Assembly: GCA_002686705.1 (NCBI GenBank)
Contig: NYYH01000094.1
Span: forward strand, 1 to 20,603
DNA: 20,603 nucleotides
Direction: 5' to 3'
Source of the DNA: Bacteroidota bacterium
Lineage (GTDB): Bacteria > Bacteroidota > Bacteroidia > Bacteroidales > F082
Below, in pieces: positions 1-7,907 of the stretch. Position 1 is the stretch's first letter, and each line of letters begins with the position of its first letter. The translations under genes were made by a program, and so were the position numbers. The notes under the pieces are model-generated. The model did not search any database. It was not told the DNA's origin and worked only from the letters and a program-made list of their open reading frames with translations.

Positions 1-1490
1 ATGGTAATCAAAAACTCATTAAGTCAATGGGTTCTGCTAAAAGAGAGAGTGATATTAATCAACTTGAGAGTTTAGCTCGAAAAGAGATAGAAAGACTTAC
101 TAAACAAAAGGCTATTGAGTTCACTTATGATCAGGATGAAGACCATATTAGTTTTGTTCGCAAAAGTATTCAAGCAGTTCGCATTGTAGGGACAGAACTT
201 GTTTTAGTAAACATATTCAATGAAATAGGTTTCAATCAGATCCCGGAAAAACTTTTACGTCATCTGATAATTTCCAGATTACTCTACCCGGGCAGCAAAC
301 TAAGAACTATTGAGTATTTGTCAAGGCATTATCAGGAGCATTACCCTATGTCATCAGTTTACCGCTATCTGGACAAACTCAATCAGGGATACAAAGAACA
401 ATTGCAACTAATAAGTTATCAGCACACCTTAAAACTTTTTAAAGGTGTTTTATCAGCTATCTTCTATGATGTCAGCACTTTGTACTTTGAGGCTTCCAGA
501 GAAGATGAACTAAGAAAACTAGGGTTTAGTAAAGATGGAAAACCACACTGCCCTCAAATTGTTCTTGGATTATTGGTTACTACCGGAGGTTATCCTTTAG
601 CATTTGAGATGTTTGAAGGAAACAAATATGAAGGAGAAACGCTTATTCCTGTGCTAGAGCACTTCAAAAAAAGATATAATCCTGGTAAGTTGGTTGTGGT
701 TGCAGATGCAGGGCTTCTGTCAAAGAACAATATAGAACAGTTACTAAGCCATGGTTATGAATTTATTCTGGGCGCAAGGATAAAAAACGAAACAAAACAA
801 CTAAAAGATCAGATTATTTCTAAGAAGTGGGCAAGTGATACTATCCACGAATTTGAAAAAGAAGAACGGACAAAACTAATTGTAAGTTACTCTGAAAAAC
901 GGGCTAGAAAAGATGCAAACAATAGGGACAATGGAATTAAAAGACTTCAAAAGCGAATCATCTCTGGCAAGTTAACTAAAGAAAACATAAACAATAGAGG
1001 GTACAACAAGTTTTTAAAAATTGAAGGAAACGCTACCATACGTTTGGATTTAGGGAAAATAAACCATGACAGTAAATGGGATGGCCTAAAAGGCTACATC
1101 ACCAATGCTTCTTTAAATGCTAAGCAAGTAATTGAACAATACAGGCAGTTATGGCAAATAGAGAAGGCATTTAAGATATCTAAAACAGATCTTAAAGTTC
1201 GCCCCATTTATCATAGAAAAGCAAGTAGAATAGAAACTCATTTGCTAATTGCATTCTGTAGTTATAAACTATACAAAGAGTTTGAAAGGCAACTCTCCGT
1301 AAAAAAAACAGGCTTAAGCCCTGAAAAGGCATTAGATATCCTAAAATCTATTTATGGAGTTAAAACAACATTACCCATTTCTAATAAAACAGTTGAAATA
1401 GTAATGGCTAACACCATAGAACAAAAAGAGTTACTTGCTGTTTTTAATATCGAATTTTAGCTTTAGGTGACCCATTTGGCGAAAACAGGA
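1..1490 (+). mobile_element. IS1634-like insertion sequence, left end outside the window
   Basis: The element is inferred from the transposase it carries. Its left end is not in the window, so the terminal inverted repeats cannot be paired and no target-site duplication can be checked. The right end is placed only loosely: the non-coding stretch after the transposase stop (1461 to about 1490) ends in a short tract that could be the terminal repeat. The boundary is a guess. Confidence 0.4.
3..1460 (+). CDS. IS4/IS1634-family DDE transposase, 5'-truncated by the window edge
   Basis: DDE transposase that would cut and rejoin the ends of its insertion sequence. Numbering from the Met at 27, the catalytic residues are visible in the usual IS4-type setting: D148 in YDVSTLYFE, D227 in VADAG, and E379 in the YRQLWQIEKAFK stretch, followed by the typical LKVRPIYH segment. 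The reading frame is open to position 3 with no stop, and family members carry extra N-terminal sequence before the GSAKRE region, so the Met at 27 is probably internal and the true start lies left of the window. What is visible has no frameshift or stop, so the protein could be active. The next gene begins 61 bases after its stop. Confidence 0.9.
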   Translation, partial: GNQKLIKSMGSAKRESDINQLESLARKEIERLTKQKAIEFTYDQDEDHISFVRKSIQAVRIVGTELVLVNIFNEIGFNQIPEKLLRHLIISRLLYPGSKLRTIEYLSRHYQEHYPMSSVYRYLDKLNQGYKEQLQLISYQHTLKLFKGVLSAIFYDVSTLYFEASREDELRKLGFSKDGKPHCPQIVLGLLVTTGGYPLAFEMFEGNKYEGETLIPVLEHFKKRYNPGKLVVVADAGLLSKNNIEQLLSHGYEFILGARIKNETKQLKDQIISKKWASDTIHEFEKEERTKLIVSYSEKRARKDANNRDNGIKRLQKRIISGKLTKENINNRGYNKFLKIEGNATIRLDLGKINHDSKWDGLKGYITNASLNAKQVIEQYRQLWQIEKAFKISKTDLKVRPIYHRKASRIETHLLIAFCSYKLYKEFERQLSVKKTGLSPEKALDILKSIYGVKTTLPISNKTVEIVMANTIEQKELLAVFNIEF

Positions 1491-1521
1491 GATTTTTATT
1501 AATAACTTTAATCTGATAACA

Positions 1522-2085
1522 ATGAGGACTTTAAGATTCTTATGCATTATTTTAATTGTTACAATATTTAACGTCGCATCTACTTTGGCACAAGGGTTTC
1601 AGCCGCCACCCGAGGGGAAATCGGTTATTTATTTTGTGAATGTAAAAAAAACAAATAGCCGTGAATATTTCCATCAAGACAGGTATATTGGTTTGCTAAA
1701 ACGCGGAAAAAATTATATGAGATACGTGTGTAATCCTGGCGAAAATCTGTTTTGGGCCTCAGCTGAAAATAAAGAATTTGTTACTGCAAACCTCAAGGAA
1801 GGTGGTACTTATATTGTTATTGGAGAAAACAAAATGGGTATGTGGAGTGCTGGGATTAGATTAATCCCAATAACTGATGATAACAAACTCTTTGAGAAAG
1901 CAAGAGCAATAATAATGGAAAAGGGGCCCATAGTGACACCAGTATCGACAATAAAATTGAGGAACACAGAACTGGTAGAATTCATCGCTAATGTCTTGGA
2001 TCATTATGAAAATCAATGGAAAAGCACTAAAGATTTCCCAAACATTTCTGCAGAAATGGCTATTCCTGTAGATAAATTGAAATAG
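1522..2085 (+). CDS. Secreted DUF2846-like protein
   Basis: 187 residues. A signal peptide covers residues 1-23 (hydrophobic core LCIILIVTIFNVAS, cleavage likely after TLA). The mature part has a beta-rich pattern: a strand VIYFVNVKK, a YIGLLKRG turn, an NPGENLFWA segment, and GGTYIVIGE. This resembles DUF2846, a domain of small exported or lipid-anchored bacterial proteins of unknown role. There is no lipobox cysteine, so it is probably periplasmic or released. The gene starts 61 bases after the transposase stop, so its native upstream region may have been displaced by the element, and transcription may come from it. No function can be assigned, and the DUF2846 match is by pattern only. Confidence 0.7.
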   Translation: MRTLRFLCIILIVTIFNVASTLAQGFQPPPEGKSVIYFVNVKKTNSREYFHQDRYIGLLKRGKNYMRYVCNPGENLFWASAENKEFVTANLKEGGTYIVIGENKMGMWSAGIRLIPITDDNKLFEKARAIIMEKGPIVTPVSTIKLRNTELVEFIANVLDHYENQWKSTKDFPNISAEMAIPVDKLK

Positions 2086-2195
2086 GCAGTTTTTAATTTG
2101 TTATAAGAAGCTGGAAAATCTCCAGAAAATTCACATACTTGAATCATTTTCTATCAACCACTTGATCAGGTATAATAATGACTTGACTTATGCAA

Positions 2196-2225
2196 AATAA
2201 AAAAACCCCGCATTAAGCGGGGTTT
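2196..2225 (-). terminator. Intrinsic terminator, minus-strand orientation
   Basis: Perfect nine-pair stem AAACCCCGC/GCGGGGTTT with a five-base loop (2212-2216). On the minus strand the stem runs straight into seven T residues, then ATTTT, which is the canonical form. On the plus strand only three T residues follow before AAAA, so it would end plus-strand transcripts of the DUF2846-like gene poorly. Confidence 0.8.
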
Positions 2226-2303
2226 AAAACTAACAATTATGAAATAAAGCAGAATTATCAAGGATTTTTACTCCTCGTGTACGCGTTAGCGTATTTTTAA
2301 ATT
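2196..2303 (-). ncRNA. Candidate small RNA ending in an intrinsic terminator
   Basis: Read on the minus strand, a -7-like box TATTTTTG (2316-2309) is followed by three hairpins: TACGC/GCGTA around a four-base loop (2293-2280), AGGA/TCCT around GTAAAAA just after it, and the nine-pair terminator stem (2225-2203) followed by a long T tract. No gene on this strand lies near enough to own the terminator. The alternative is a 29-codon frame starting at 2319 and stopping at 2230, four bases before the terminator stem; its start overlaps the -7 box, so both cannot hold as drawn. No well-spaced -33 element was found. I do not recognise a known RNA family. Confidence 0.35.
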
Positions 2304-2400
2304 CACTACAAAAATACATCGCAAAAACAACAGTATTTGTTAAGCTTATATAACAACTGTTAATAAATGTTAAAAGCTGTATATCAATGATTTGATAAAT

Positions 2401-2408
2401 TACTTTTG
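2401..2408 (+). promoter_or_regulatory. Bacteroidota -7 box just upstream of the kinase start
   Basis: TACTTTTG fits the phylum consensus TAnnTTTG exactly and lies four bases before the ATG at 2413. With initiation a few bases past the box, the transcript would begin at or next to the start codon, meaning little or no leader. No clear -33 TTG was found at the usual distance. Confidence 0.45.
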
Positions 2409-2412
2409 TTGC

Positions 2413-3837
2413 ATGAACAAATGGGCCACCATAGTTATTATTATACTTGTTACATTAGCGACAACTGGATTAATGATGATTCAGGTGTATTGGATACGCG
2501 ATGCTGTAAAGCTTAAGCAGACGGTATTTGTTAAAGATGTCAAACAATCGATTAGTCCGGTAATATTTGAGATTGATAAACTATGGCTTGAAGAAAAAAT
2601 CAAAAAGCGACGAAAGTTTATTGAAGAAAATAAAAGCTTTTTTAGAGTTTATGACTCCCTTAATCAGGTGTTGTATTATAATTTTAATAATATGAACAGT
2701 CAAAGTGATATTGATCAATTTGTGCTTAGCTCTGATATGGCAGAAAAGTTATTGAACGACCTAACTTTGAGTTACAACCAACAAGAACCTGGTAATTTTT
2801 ATTATTCAAACAAAGTTCGTATCGACTCAATGATAACACGAGCATTGAAAAAGAAAGAGATAAGTACTAAATTTGAGTTTGGTATTTATAGTCCGGCTAC
2901 AAATTCAATGATCCTGCAAAAAACTGGTAAGTATCCGGAAGCTTTATTAAAGGAGAGTTTTATTTTCGACCTAACACCATTAGGATCTCTTTTCTCATAT
3001 CCTAACAAGTTGCTGGTTTATTTTCCAAATGAGAAAATATTTATTATGAGCCAGTTATGGGTATTATTGTTTGTGTCGGTTATACTTTTCCTAGTTATTA
3101 TATTTTCTTTTTCGTTTAGTATTTACATAATCTATAGGCAAAAGAGACTTTCTGAAATGAAAACCGACTTCATTAATAATATGACTCATGAGTTTAAAAC
3201 ACCAATATCAACAATTGCACTTGCGTGCGAAGCCTTAAAGGATACCGATATTCAAAAAACCGAATTGTTATATGATAATTATGTAGATGTTATTGATGAA
3301 GAAAACGGTCGTCTCAGCTTAATGGCGGAACAAATCCTTCAAACTGCTATTATCGACAAGGGTCAGTTAAAACTAAAAAAGTCGTTGATAAATATACATG
3401 ATATAATTAATGTTGCTGCTGGCAGTAAAAAAATGGAAGTTGAAAGTAAAGGTGGCATAATTGAATTACAACTCAATGCACTACATCCTGAAGTTATTGG
3501 TGATAATATTCATCTAACAAACGTTATTATTAATTTGTTGGATAACGCAATTAAATACTGCATTAAAACTCCTGATATTGTAGTAAATACAAACAACAGC
3601 GGAAACACCATATTAATAAGAATTAAGGATAATGGAATAGGAATCAGCAAATCGAACAGAAAAAAGATATTTGAAAAACTTTATAGAGTTCCTACGGGAA
3701 ATATTCATAATTTTAAGGGCTTTGGTTTGGGACTAAGTTATGTAAAAACAATAGCTGAACAACTTGAAGGTAGTGTAATTGTAGAATCCGAACTTGGAAA
3801 AGGTTCAACTTTTACTTTTCAATTGCCAATAAATTAA
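2413..3837 (+). CDS. RprX-like sensor histidine kinase
   Basis: Membrane sensor kinase that would phosphorylate the response regulator encoded next to it. Numbered from the ATG at 2413 (474 residues): membrane helix 1 at about 5-28, an extracytoplasmic region at about 30-212 with no recognisable sensor domain, membrane helix 2 at about 214-241, and a HisKA domain with phospho-acceptor H259 in NNMTHEFKTPIS. The ATPase domain has an N box (NLLDNAIKYC, 374-383), G1 box (DNGIG, 406-410), F box near KIFEKLY and G2 box (GFGLG, 436-440). All expected catalytic motifs are intact. A TTG seven codons upstream is also in frame, but the ATG directly follows a -7 box and gives the better N terminus. The layout resembles RprX of Bacteroides; the signal cannot be told from sequence. 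Confidence 0.93.
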   Translation: MNKWATIVIIILVTLATTGLMMIQVYWIRDAVKLKQTVFVKDVKQSISPVIFEIDKLWLEEKIKKRRKFIEENKSFFRVYDSLNQVLYYNFNNMNSQSDIDQFVLSSDMAEKLLNDLTLSYNQQEPGNFYYSNKVRIDSMITRALKKKEISTKFEFGIYSPATNSMILQKTGKYPEALLKESFIFDLTPLGSLFSYPNKLLVYFPNEKIFIMSQLWVLLFVSVILFLVIIFSFSFSIYIIYRQKRLSEMKTDFINNMTHEFKTPISTIALACEALKDTDIQKTELLYDNYVDVIDEENGRLSLMAEQILQTAIIDKGQLKLKKSLINIHDIINVAAGSKKMEVESKGGIIELQLNALHPEVIGDNIHLTNVIINLLDNAIKYCIKTPDIVVNTNNSGNTILIRIKDNGIGISKSNRKKIFEKLYRVPTGNIHNFKGFGLGLSYVKTIAEQLEGSVIVESELGKGSTFTFQLPIN

Positions 3838-3846
3838 CATAAAATC

Positions 3847-4539
3847 ATGAAAAAAGATACACGCGTGCTGCTAGCAGAAGATGACAAAAATCTTGGTAAC
3901 GTACTTAAAGCATATTTAGAAGCCAAAAGTTATCCAACGGTTTTGTGTCCGGATGGAAAAATAGCCTATGAAACATTTAAAAGGGGCAATTTTGATTTTT
4001 GTATACTGGATATCATGATGCCTGAAATGGATGGATTTACTCTCGCTAAGAAAATAAGGAAAATTGATAAAGACATTCCGATTCTTTTCTTAACTGCAAA
4101 GGCTATGCAAGAAGACAGAATTCATGGGTTTGAAGTTGGTGGCGATGATTATCTTACCAAACCATTTAGCATGGAGGAACTGTTGTTGCGGATAAAGGCA
4201 ATAATGAGAAGAAGTAATTCTGTTACCGACGAAAAAAGCAAGTCGGTTTTTAAGTTTGGAAAATATACTTTTGAGTATAATCGACAATTATTAATTGTAG
4301 ATGAAAAAGAGCAGAAACTTACATCTAAAGAAGCTGAGTTATTAAAGTTACTTTGTGAAAATATGAATAATGTACTCGACCGTACTGTTGCCCTAAATAA
4401 AATTTGGTTCGATGACAGTTATTTCAATGCACGTTCGATGGATGTGTATATTACAAAATTACGGAAGTATTTAAAGGAGGATTCAAGTGTTGAATTGATT
4501 AACGTGCACGGTGTGGGATTTAAGCTTGTTGTGAGTTAA
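3847..4539 (+). CDS. RprY-like OmpR-family response regulator
   Basis: Cytoplasmic DNA-binding regulator, the likely partner of the kinase whose stop lies nine bases upstream, so the two are almost certainly co-transcribed. Receiver domain at residues 5-120: acidic pocket E11/D12/D13, phospho-acceptor D55 in LDIMMPEMDG, switch T83 in FLTAK, and K105 in DYLTKPFS. The C-terminal winged helix (about 130-230) contains the recognition stretch around YITKLRKYL and ends with the usual GVGFKL wing. The length of 230 residues is normal for the family. The receiver strongly resembles, from memory, RprY of Bacteroides and Porphyromonas, but orthology was not tested. Target genes are unknown. Confidence 0.94.
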   Translation: MKKDTRVLLAEDDKNLGNVLKAYLEAKSYPTVLCPDGKIAYETFKRGNFDFCILDIMMPEMDGFTLAKKIRKIDKDIPILFLTAKAMQEDRIHGFEVGGDDYLTKPFSMEELLLRIKAIMRRSNSVTDEKSKSVFKFGKYTFEYNRQLLIVDEKEQKLTSKEAELLKLLCENMNNVLDRTVALNKIWFDDSYFNARSMDVYITKLRKYLKEDSSVELINVHGVGFKLVVS

Positions 4540-4613
4540 GATGAAGTTAAAGATATAGTTCTATTATTATTTCCTTTTCAAATAATATTCAGAATTAGAA
4601 ACATTGTCAATTA

Positions 4614-6026
4614 ATGGACACGATTAAAATCTATTTTCGCGATATTCGATTTTGGATTATATTATTCTTCTTTATAAGGCTAATTGGTATAACAAATCCG
4701 CCTTTAGAAATTGGACATAATTGGAGACAGACAACTGTTACAATGGTTTCAAGAAATTTCCTGGAAACTGACAATAATATCTTTTATCCAAGGATTGATA
4801 TCGCTGGAAATAAAACAGGTATCACAGGCATGGAATTTCCTCTATTTAATTATCTGACTTATTTGGTTTCAGAAATTTTTGGGTATCAACACTGGTATGG
4901 GAGATTAATTAACTTAATTATTTCAAGTCTTGGATTATTTTTCTTTTACAAATTGATCGAGAAGTACTTCATGAGGAATATTGCTTTTTCTTCAACCTTA
5001 ATTTTACTATTTTCCATTTGGTTTACTTATTCTAGAAAAATTATGCCAGATACTTTTGCCATGTCATTCATTTTGGCAGGTATTTACTTTGGAACTAATT
5101 ATTTTGACAAAAATTCCCGTTCGGGTGGATTCTTAAACCTAATTTATTATGGTGTATTAATAGCACTAGGAACCTTATCAAAATTACCCTCCGCTTATTT
5201 ATTGATTATTTTTTTAATCCCAATTCTAAGTATTGAAGTAATTTTCAAGCGTAAGATCGCATTTGTTGCCGCTTCAATATTCAGTTTATTACCTTCAATT
5301 ATCTGGTATTTTTATTGGGTTCCTTATTTAGTTGAAACATATGGCTTCCTGCACTTTTTTTTGGGTAAAGAGTTATACCAGGGTATAATTGAAATTACAA
5401 ATAATATAAATTCGGCTCTGCAAAATTTCTATGAAAATGCGTTTAATTTTATTGGTTTTGCATTATTCCTGTTTGGATTAGTTCATGTGATTATTAAAAA
5501 AAACAAACTACTATCTTATGTTTTTGTCCTGAGTTTCTTATCCATGATGGTGATTATTTTTTAAGCTGGGGACACATTCGCTCGCCACTCTTATTACATC
5601 GTCCCATTTGTACCTGTTATGGCACTAATTGCTGGATATGGTCTCGCTCAAATCAAGAATAAAAAGATTGCATTTGTTGTATTACTTGCCATTAGCATTG
5701 ATGGAATACTTAGTCAGCAGCATGATTTTAGAATTCATGACAAGGAATGGGCTATACTAAACTTAGAAGAGGATTTGGACAAAGTATCATTACTAGAGGA
5801 TCTGATTTTAATAAATAGCGGTGAATATCCTACTCCAATGTATTTTGCCCACCGAAAAGGTTGGGTTGAATCTAATGAAAAACTCGTTGATGAAAAATAT
5901 ATCAACAACCTAAAAGAAAAGGGGCTTAAATATATAGTGATATTGAAGAAAGCATTTGGGACAAATATTGACCTTGACCTACCCATTGTTTTAGATAATA
6001 ATGATTATTGTATTTATCAATTGTAA
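4614..6026 (+). pseudogene. GT-C (ArnT/PMT-type) membrane glycosyltransferase with one in-frame stop
   Basis: One reading frame of 470 sense codons, broken only by TAA at 5562-5564. Past the stop the same frame continues at once as AGDTFARHSYYIVPFVPVMAL, a loop and membrane segment that fits the family, so this is one gene and not two. The N-terminal part shows the GT-C pattern: a first helix, a luminal loop with E32, H35 and WRQ (residues 32-39), and a later RKIMPDTFAMS motif, followed by many membrane helices. Enzymes of this fold move a sugar from a polyprenyl-phosphate donor to lipid, protein or glycan outside the membrane; the acceptor is unknown. The flanking frame shows no other decay, so a recent nonsense change, a sequencing error or recoding are all possible. 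It converges on the next gene 13 bases away. Confidence 0.85.
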
Positions 6027-6039
6027 GACGATAAACAAA

Positions 6040-7254
6040 CTAATCTTGTCGTTTAATTTCACATGTTCTACCAATCGGTAAAGTATCAGCTTTAATAATA
6101 TTCCAAAAGTGTGATGAACCCGGACCTTTATCTTTATTGGTTAATACAATCAACGTTTTCTGGTATTTCATTTCACGAATATAAAAAGTACGGAAACCTT
6201 TCCACCATCCAAAATGAAATACAGTACTGTCCATATCCTCTTTAACACGCCATCCAAAGCCATAGTTGTTTTTTCTTTTCCAGTAACTAGGATTTCCTCG
6301 TTTAAACGATTCGGCAATAATTTCTTCAGGCAATAATGTAAAATTATCAAGAGCACGATCGTACTTATATAAATCTCCAACTGAAGTATAAATATTTTTA
6401 TCTCCCATCACACCATTTAGATATTCGTTTGTCATTTCGCGCCAACGCCATCCACGGAGATAATATCCCGGAACACCTTCTTCGACATATAGGGAAACAC
6501 TTGTATCTTGCCTCATATTGTAAACAAACGAATTTTCCATCTCAAGAGGAATAAATATCCTTTCTTCCACAAAATTCTCAAAATGCATCCCAGATACTGA
6601 TTCAACAATATTTGTAAGTAAAGCATAATTTGTATTACAATAATGGAAACCTGTATTGGGCGAAAAATACTTGTCTGGTTTATATTCTACAAAAAGATCC
6701 AGCATATCATCATTGTTCAACGGAATTTTTTTGTTTTTCCAACTACTATGAGCAATGCTCATATACCTTGGAAGTCCGGCACGATGAGTCATGAGCAACC
6801 TTAAAGTAACATCTTCATAAGGGAAATCTGGTAAATAGGTAATTATGTTTTCATCATAATCAACCTTTCCATCATTTTTAAGAATCATGATGGCCATTGC
6901 ACTGAACATCTTTGATATGGAAGCCAATTGAAATGCATCTGAAATAGTTAGTTCCTCTTTTTTAGACCTAACATTTCTATATCCATAAGCCTTTTGTAAT
7001 ATAACTCTACCCTTTTCCGCATAAAGTACAGTGCCATTAAACCCATTAGTTTTAACCAATCGCTTAAATTTATTATCCAATTCAATTGCTTTTTTTGAGA
7101 TAACAGCACTATCAGGATCATGAAAAATTTCTTTTTTTATTTCGGGAATCGGAGAAATTGAAATTTCAGAGGTTTTAGTTTGAACATTATTACATGCAAC
7201 CAGTATTCCTAAAAATAACATGAAGAAAGTGCGTAATAGAAGGTAATATTTCAT
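6040..7254 (-). CDS. Serine hydrolase lipoprotein, beta-lactamase class C fold
   Basis: 404 residues. The lipoprotein signal ends in LVAC, with the lipidated cysteine at 21, so the enzyme should sit on a membrane, probably facing the periplasm or surface. All three catalytic motifs of the PF00144 fold are visible: S112-I-S-K115 (nucleophile and base), Y205-C-N207, and H347-F-G349 in place of the KTG box. The HxG form is common in esterase, D-peptidase and penicillin-binding-like members, so true beta-lactamase activity is not implied. The middle stretch has the usual LLMTHRAGLP and YALLTNIVE segments. The substrate is unknown. The gene stands alone: it converges on the glycosyltransferase gene and has a long divergent gap upstream. 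Confidence 0.9.
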   Translation of the reverse strand: MKYYLLLRTFFMLFLGILVACNNVQTKTSEISISPIPEIKKEIFHDPDSAVISKKAIELDNKFKRLVKTNGFNGTVLYAEKGRVILQKAYGYRNVRSKKEELTISDAFQLASISKMFSAMAIMILKNDGKVDYDENIITYLPDFPYEDVTLRLLMTHRAGLPRYMSIAHSSWKNKKIPLNNDDMLDLFVEYKPDKYFSPNTGFHYCNTNYALLTNIVESVSGMHFENFVEERIFIPLEMENSFVYNMRQDTSVSLYVEEGVPGYYLRGWRWREMTNEYLNGVMGDKNIYTSVGDLYKYDRALDNFTLLPEEIIAESFKRGNPSYWKRKNNYGFGWRVKEDMDSTVFHFGWWKGFRTFYIREMKYQKTLIVLTNKDKGPGSSHFWNIIKADTLPIGRTCEIKRQD

Positions 7255-7261
7255 AAGTGGG

Positions 7262-7269
7262 CAAAAATA
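7262..7269 (-). promoter_or_regulatory. -7 box upstream of the serine hydrolase gene
   Basis: On the minus strand TATTTTTG matches TAnnTTTG and ends seven bases before the ATG at 7254, implying a very short leader. No -33 TTG at a normal distance was found, so the call is tentative. Confidence 0.4.
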
Positions 7270-7412
7270 CTAAATGCGAATAAATGTTATACATTCTAAA
7301 ATTATTATTGTTGAATTTTGTTTGCTTTTCGATTTTTCCTTTCAAAACAATTACTAACGAATAAAAAATAGCTCTTTAAATGGTTTAAATATCGAGTACA
7401 AGGAATGGAATC

Positions 7413-7438
7413 GATAATTAAACATGTTTGTGATTATC
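7413..7438. promoter_or_regulatory. Spaced inverted repeat, possible regulator site
   Basis: Outer arms GATAAT and ATTATC enclose the perfect ten-base palindrome AAACATGTTT (7420-7429), but the spacers on the two sides differ by two bases. It could be a protein-binding site for either divergent gene; there is no further support. Confidence 0.25.
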
Positions 7439-7446
7439 TGATTTCG

Positions 7447-7462
7447 TGTCCAATATCGGATG
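7447..7462. promoter_or_regulatory. Possible upstream activator site, TGTnCGA-type dyad
   Basis: The 16 bases TGTCCAATATCGGATG fit the dyad pattern TGTnCGAnnTCGnACA with three mismatches. Ten of its first twelve bases are identical to the better dyad at 11116-11131. It lies about 65 bases before the -24 element at 7526, a plausible distance for an NtrC-type activator. Confidence 0.35.
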
Positions 7463-7525
7463 AAGTGCAGCTAATATTGAGGTTGAAATTTTCTACATCT
7501 CACATTTTCTGATATATATAAATTA

Positions 7526-7541
7526 CGGCATTAATATTGCA
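7526..7541 (+). promoter_or_regulatory. Sigma-54-like -24/-12 promoter
   Basis: CGGCAT-N5-TTGCA matches TGGCAC-N5-TTGCA at nine of eleven positions, with the invariant GG (7527-7528) and GC (7539-7540) exactly ten bases apart. Initiation near 7552 would give a leader of about 23 bases before the ATG at 7575. No sigma-54 activator gene is in the window. Confidence 0.45.
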
Positions 7542-7574
7542 AAACACAAAAGCGAAAAGCAAAACCAAGCCACT

Positions 7575-7865
7575 ATGGTTTATTTTAGTATATATTTACT
7601 TTTATCAATATCTGTTTCACTTATTTCCCTTGGCAAAAGGATAAGCTTTATTGAAATATTTTACATAAGCTTATTTTTAACCCCAATAGTGGGTTTTATA
7701 ACGGTGTTGAAAGCCGAAAATAATATTCTTACTCGTCATTATACTATGACCTATACTTGTACATCATGTGAAAACGGAGTGGTGGATAACGAGAAAATAT
7801 GTCCTAATTGTGGCGAAGAAATGAAAGTGTTAAATATTAAAGAAAATAAATTCAAACTCGCCTGA
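7575..7865 (+). CDS. Small membrane protein with C-terminal zinc ribbon
   Basis: 96 residues, family not recognised. Two hydrophobic segments fill the N-terminal half (about 2-20 and 26-45). The C-terminal part carries two CxxC knuckles, CTSC and CPNC, twelve residues apart, the geometry of a zinc ribbon binding one zinc ion. The protein therefore probably lies in the inner membrane with the ribbon in the cytoplasm; this is inferred from the reducing environment such ribbons need. The ATG at 7575 is the first good start and sits at a sensible distance from the sigma-54-like element upstream. The gene is alone and converges on the next gene. It may have a regulatory or scaffolding role, but nothing in the sequence says which. 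Confidence 0.7.
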   Translation: MVYFSIYLLLSISVSLISLGKRISFIEIFYISLFLTPIVGFITVLKAENNILTRHYTMTYTCTSCENGVVDNEKICPNCGEEMKVLNIKENKFKLA

Positions 7866-7907
7866 AGTATATCATAAATTATAATTGAAGTATATAACCA
7901 CTTTTAA

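Larger units (their letters stand above)
2086..2391. other. 306-base gap with terminator and hairpins, no plus-strand gene
   Basis: Between the DUF2846-like gene and the kinase there is no plus-strand gene. The gap holds a strong terminator hairpin oriented to the minus strand (2203-2225), a smaller hairpin (2280-2293), and a 29-codon minus-strand frame (2230-2319). The part from about 2340 to 2391 is AT-rich, and I see nothing further in it. Confidence 0.6.
7255..7574. other. 320-base divergent gap between serine hydrolase and zinc-ribbon genes
   Basis: No open frame of note. It holds a -7 box for the leftward gene (7262-7269), a spaced dyad (7413-7438), a half-conserved inverted repeat (7447-7462) and a sigma-54-like element (7526-7541) for the rightward gene. 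The stretch from 7270 to 7412 is AT-rich, and I see nothing specific in it. The length and content suggest a regulated promoter. Confidence 0.5.

Noticed and set aside
2392..2412. TTG start seven codons upstream for the histidine kinase
   Set aside because: It would overlap the -7 box, while ATG at 2413 directly follows it and begins a normal N terminus before the first membrane helix.
5619..6026. A separate 135-residue gene after the stop at 5562
   Set aside because: It is in the same frame as the upstream part and contains the missing end of the same glycosyltransferase; 18 sense codons precede its ATG without a stop.
6027..6039. Terminator between the two convergent genes
   Set aside because: Only a six-pair stem with a G-T pair and no T tract could be drawn.
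6040..7254. A beta-lactamase resistance gene
   Set aside because: The third motif is HxG and the protein is a lipoprotein; most such relatives are esterases or peptidases, so a resistance role is not supported.
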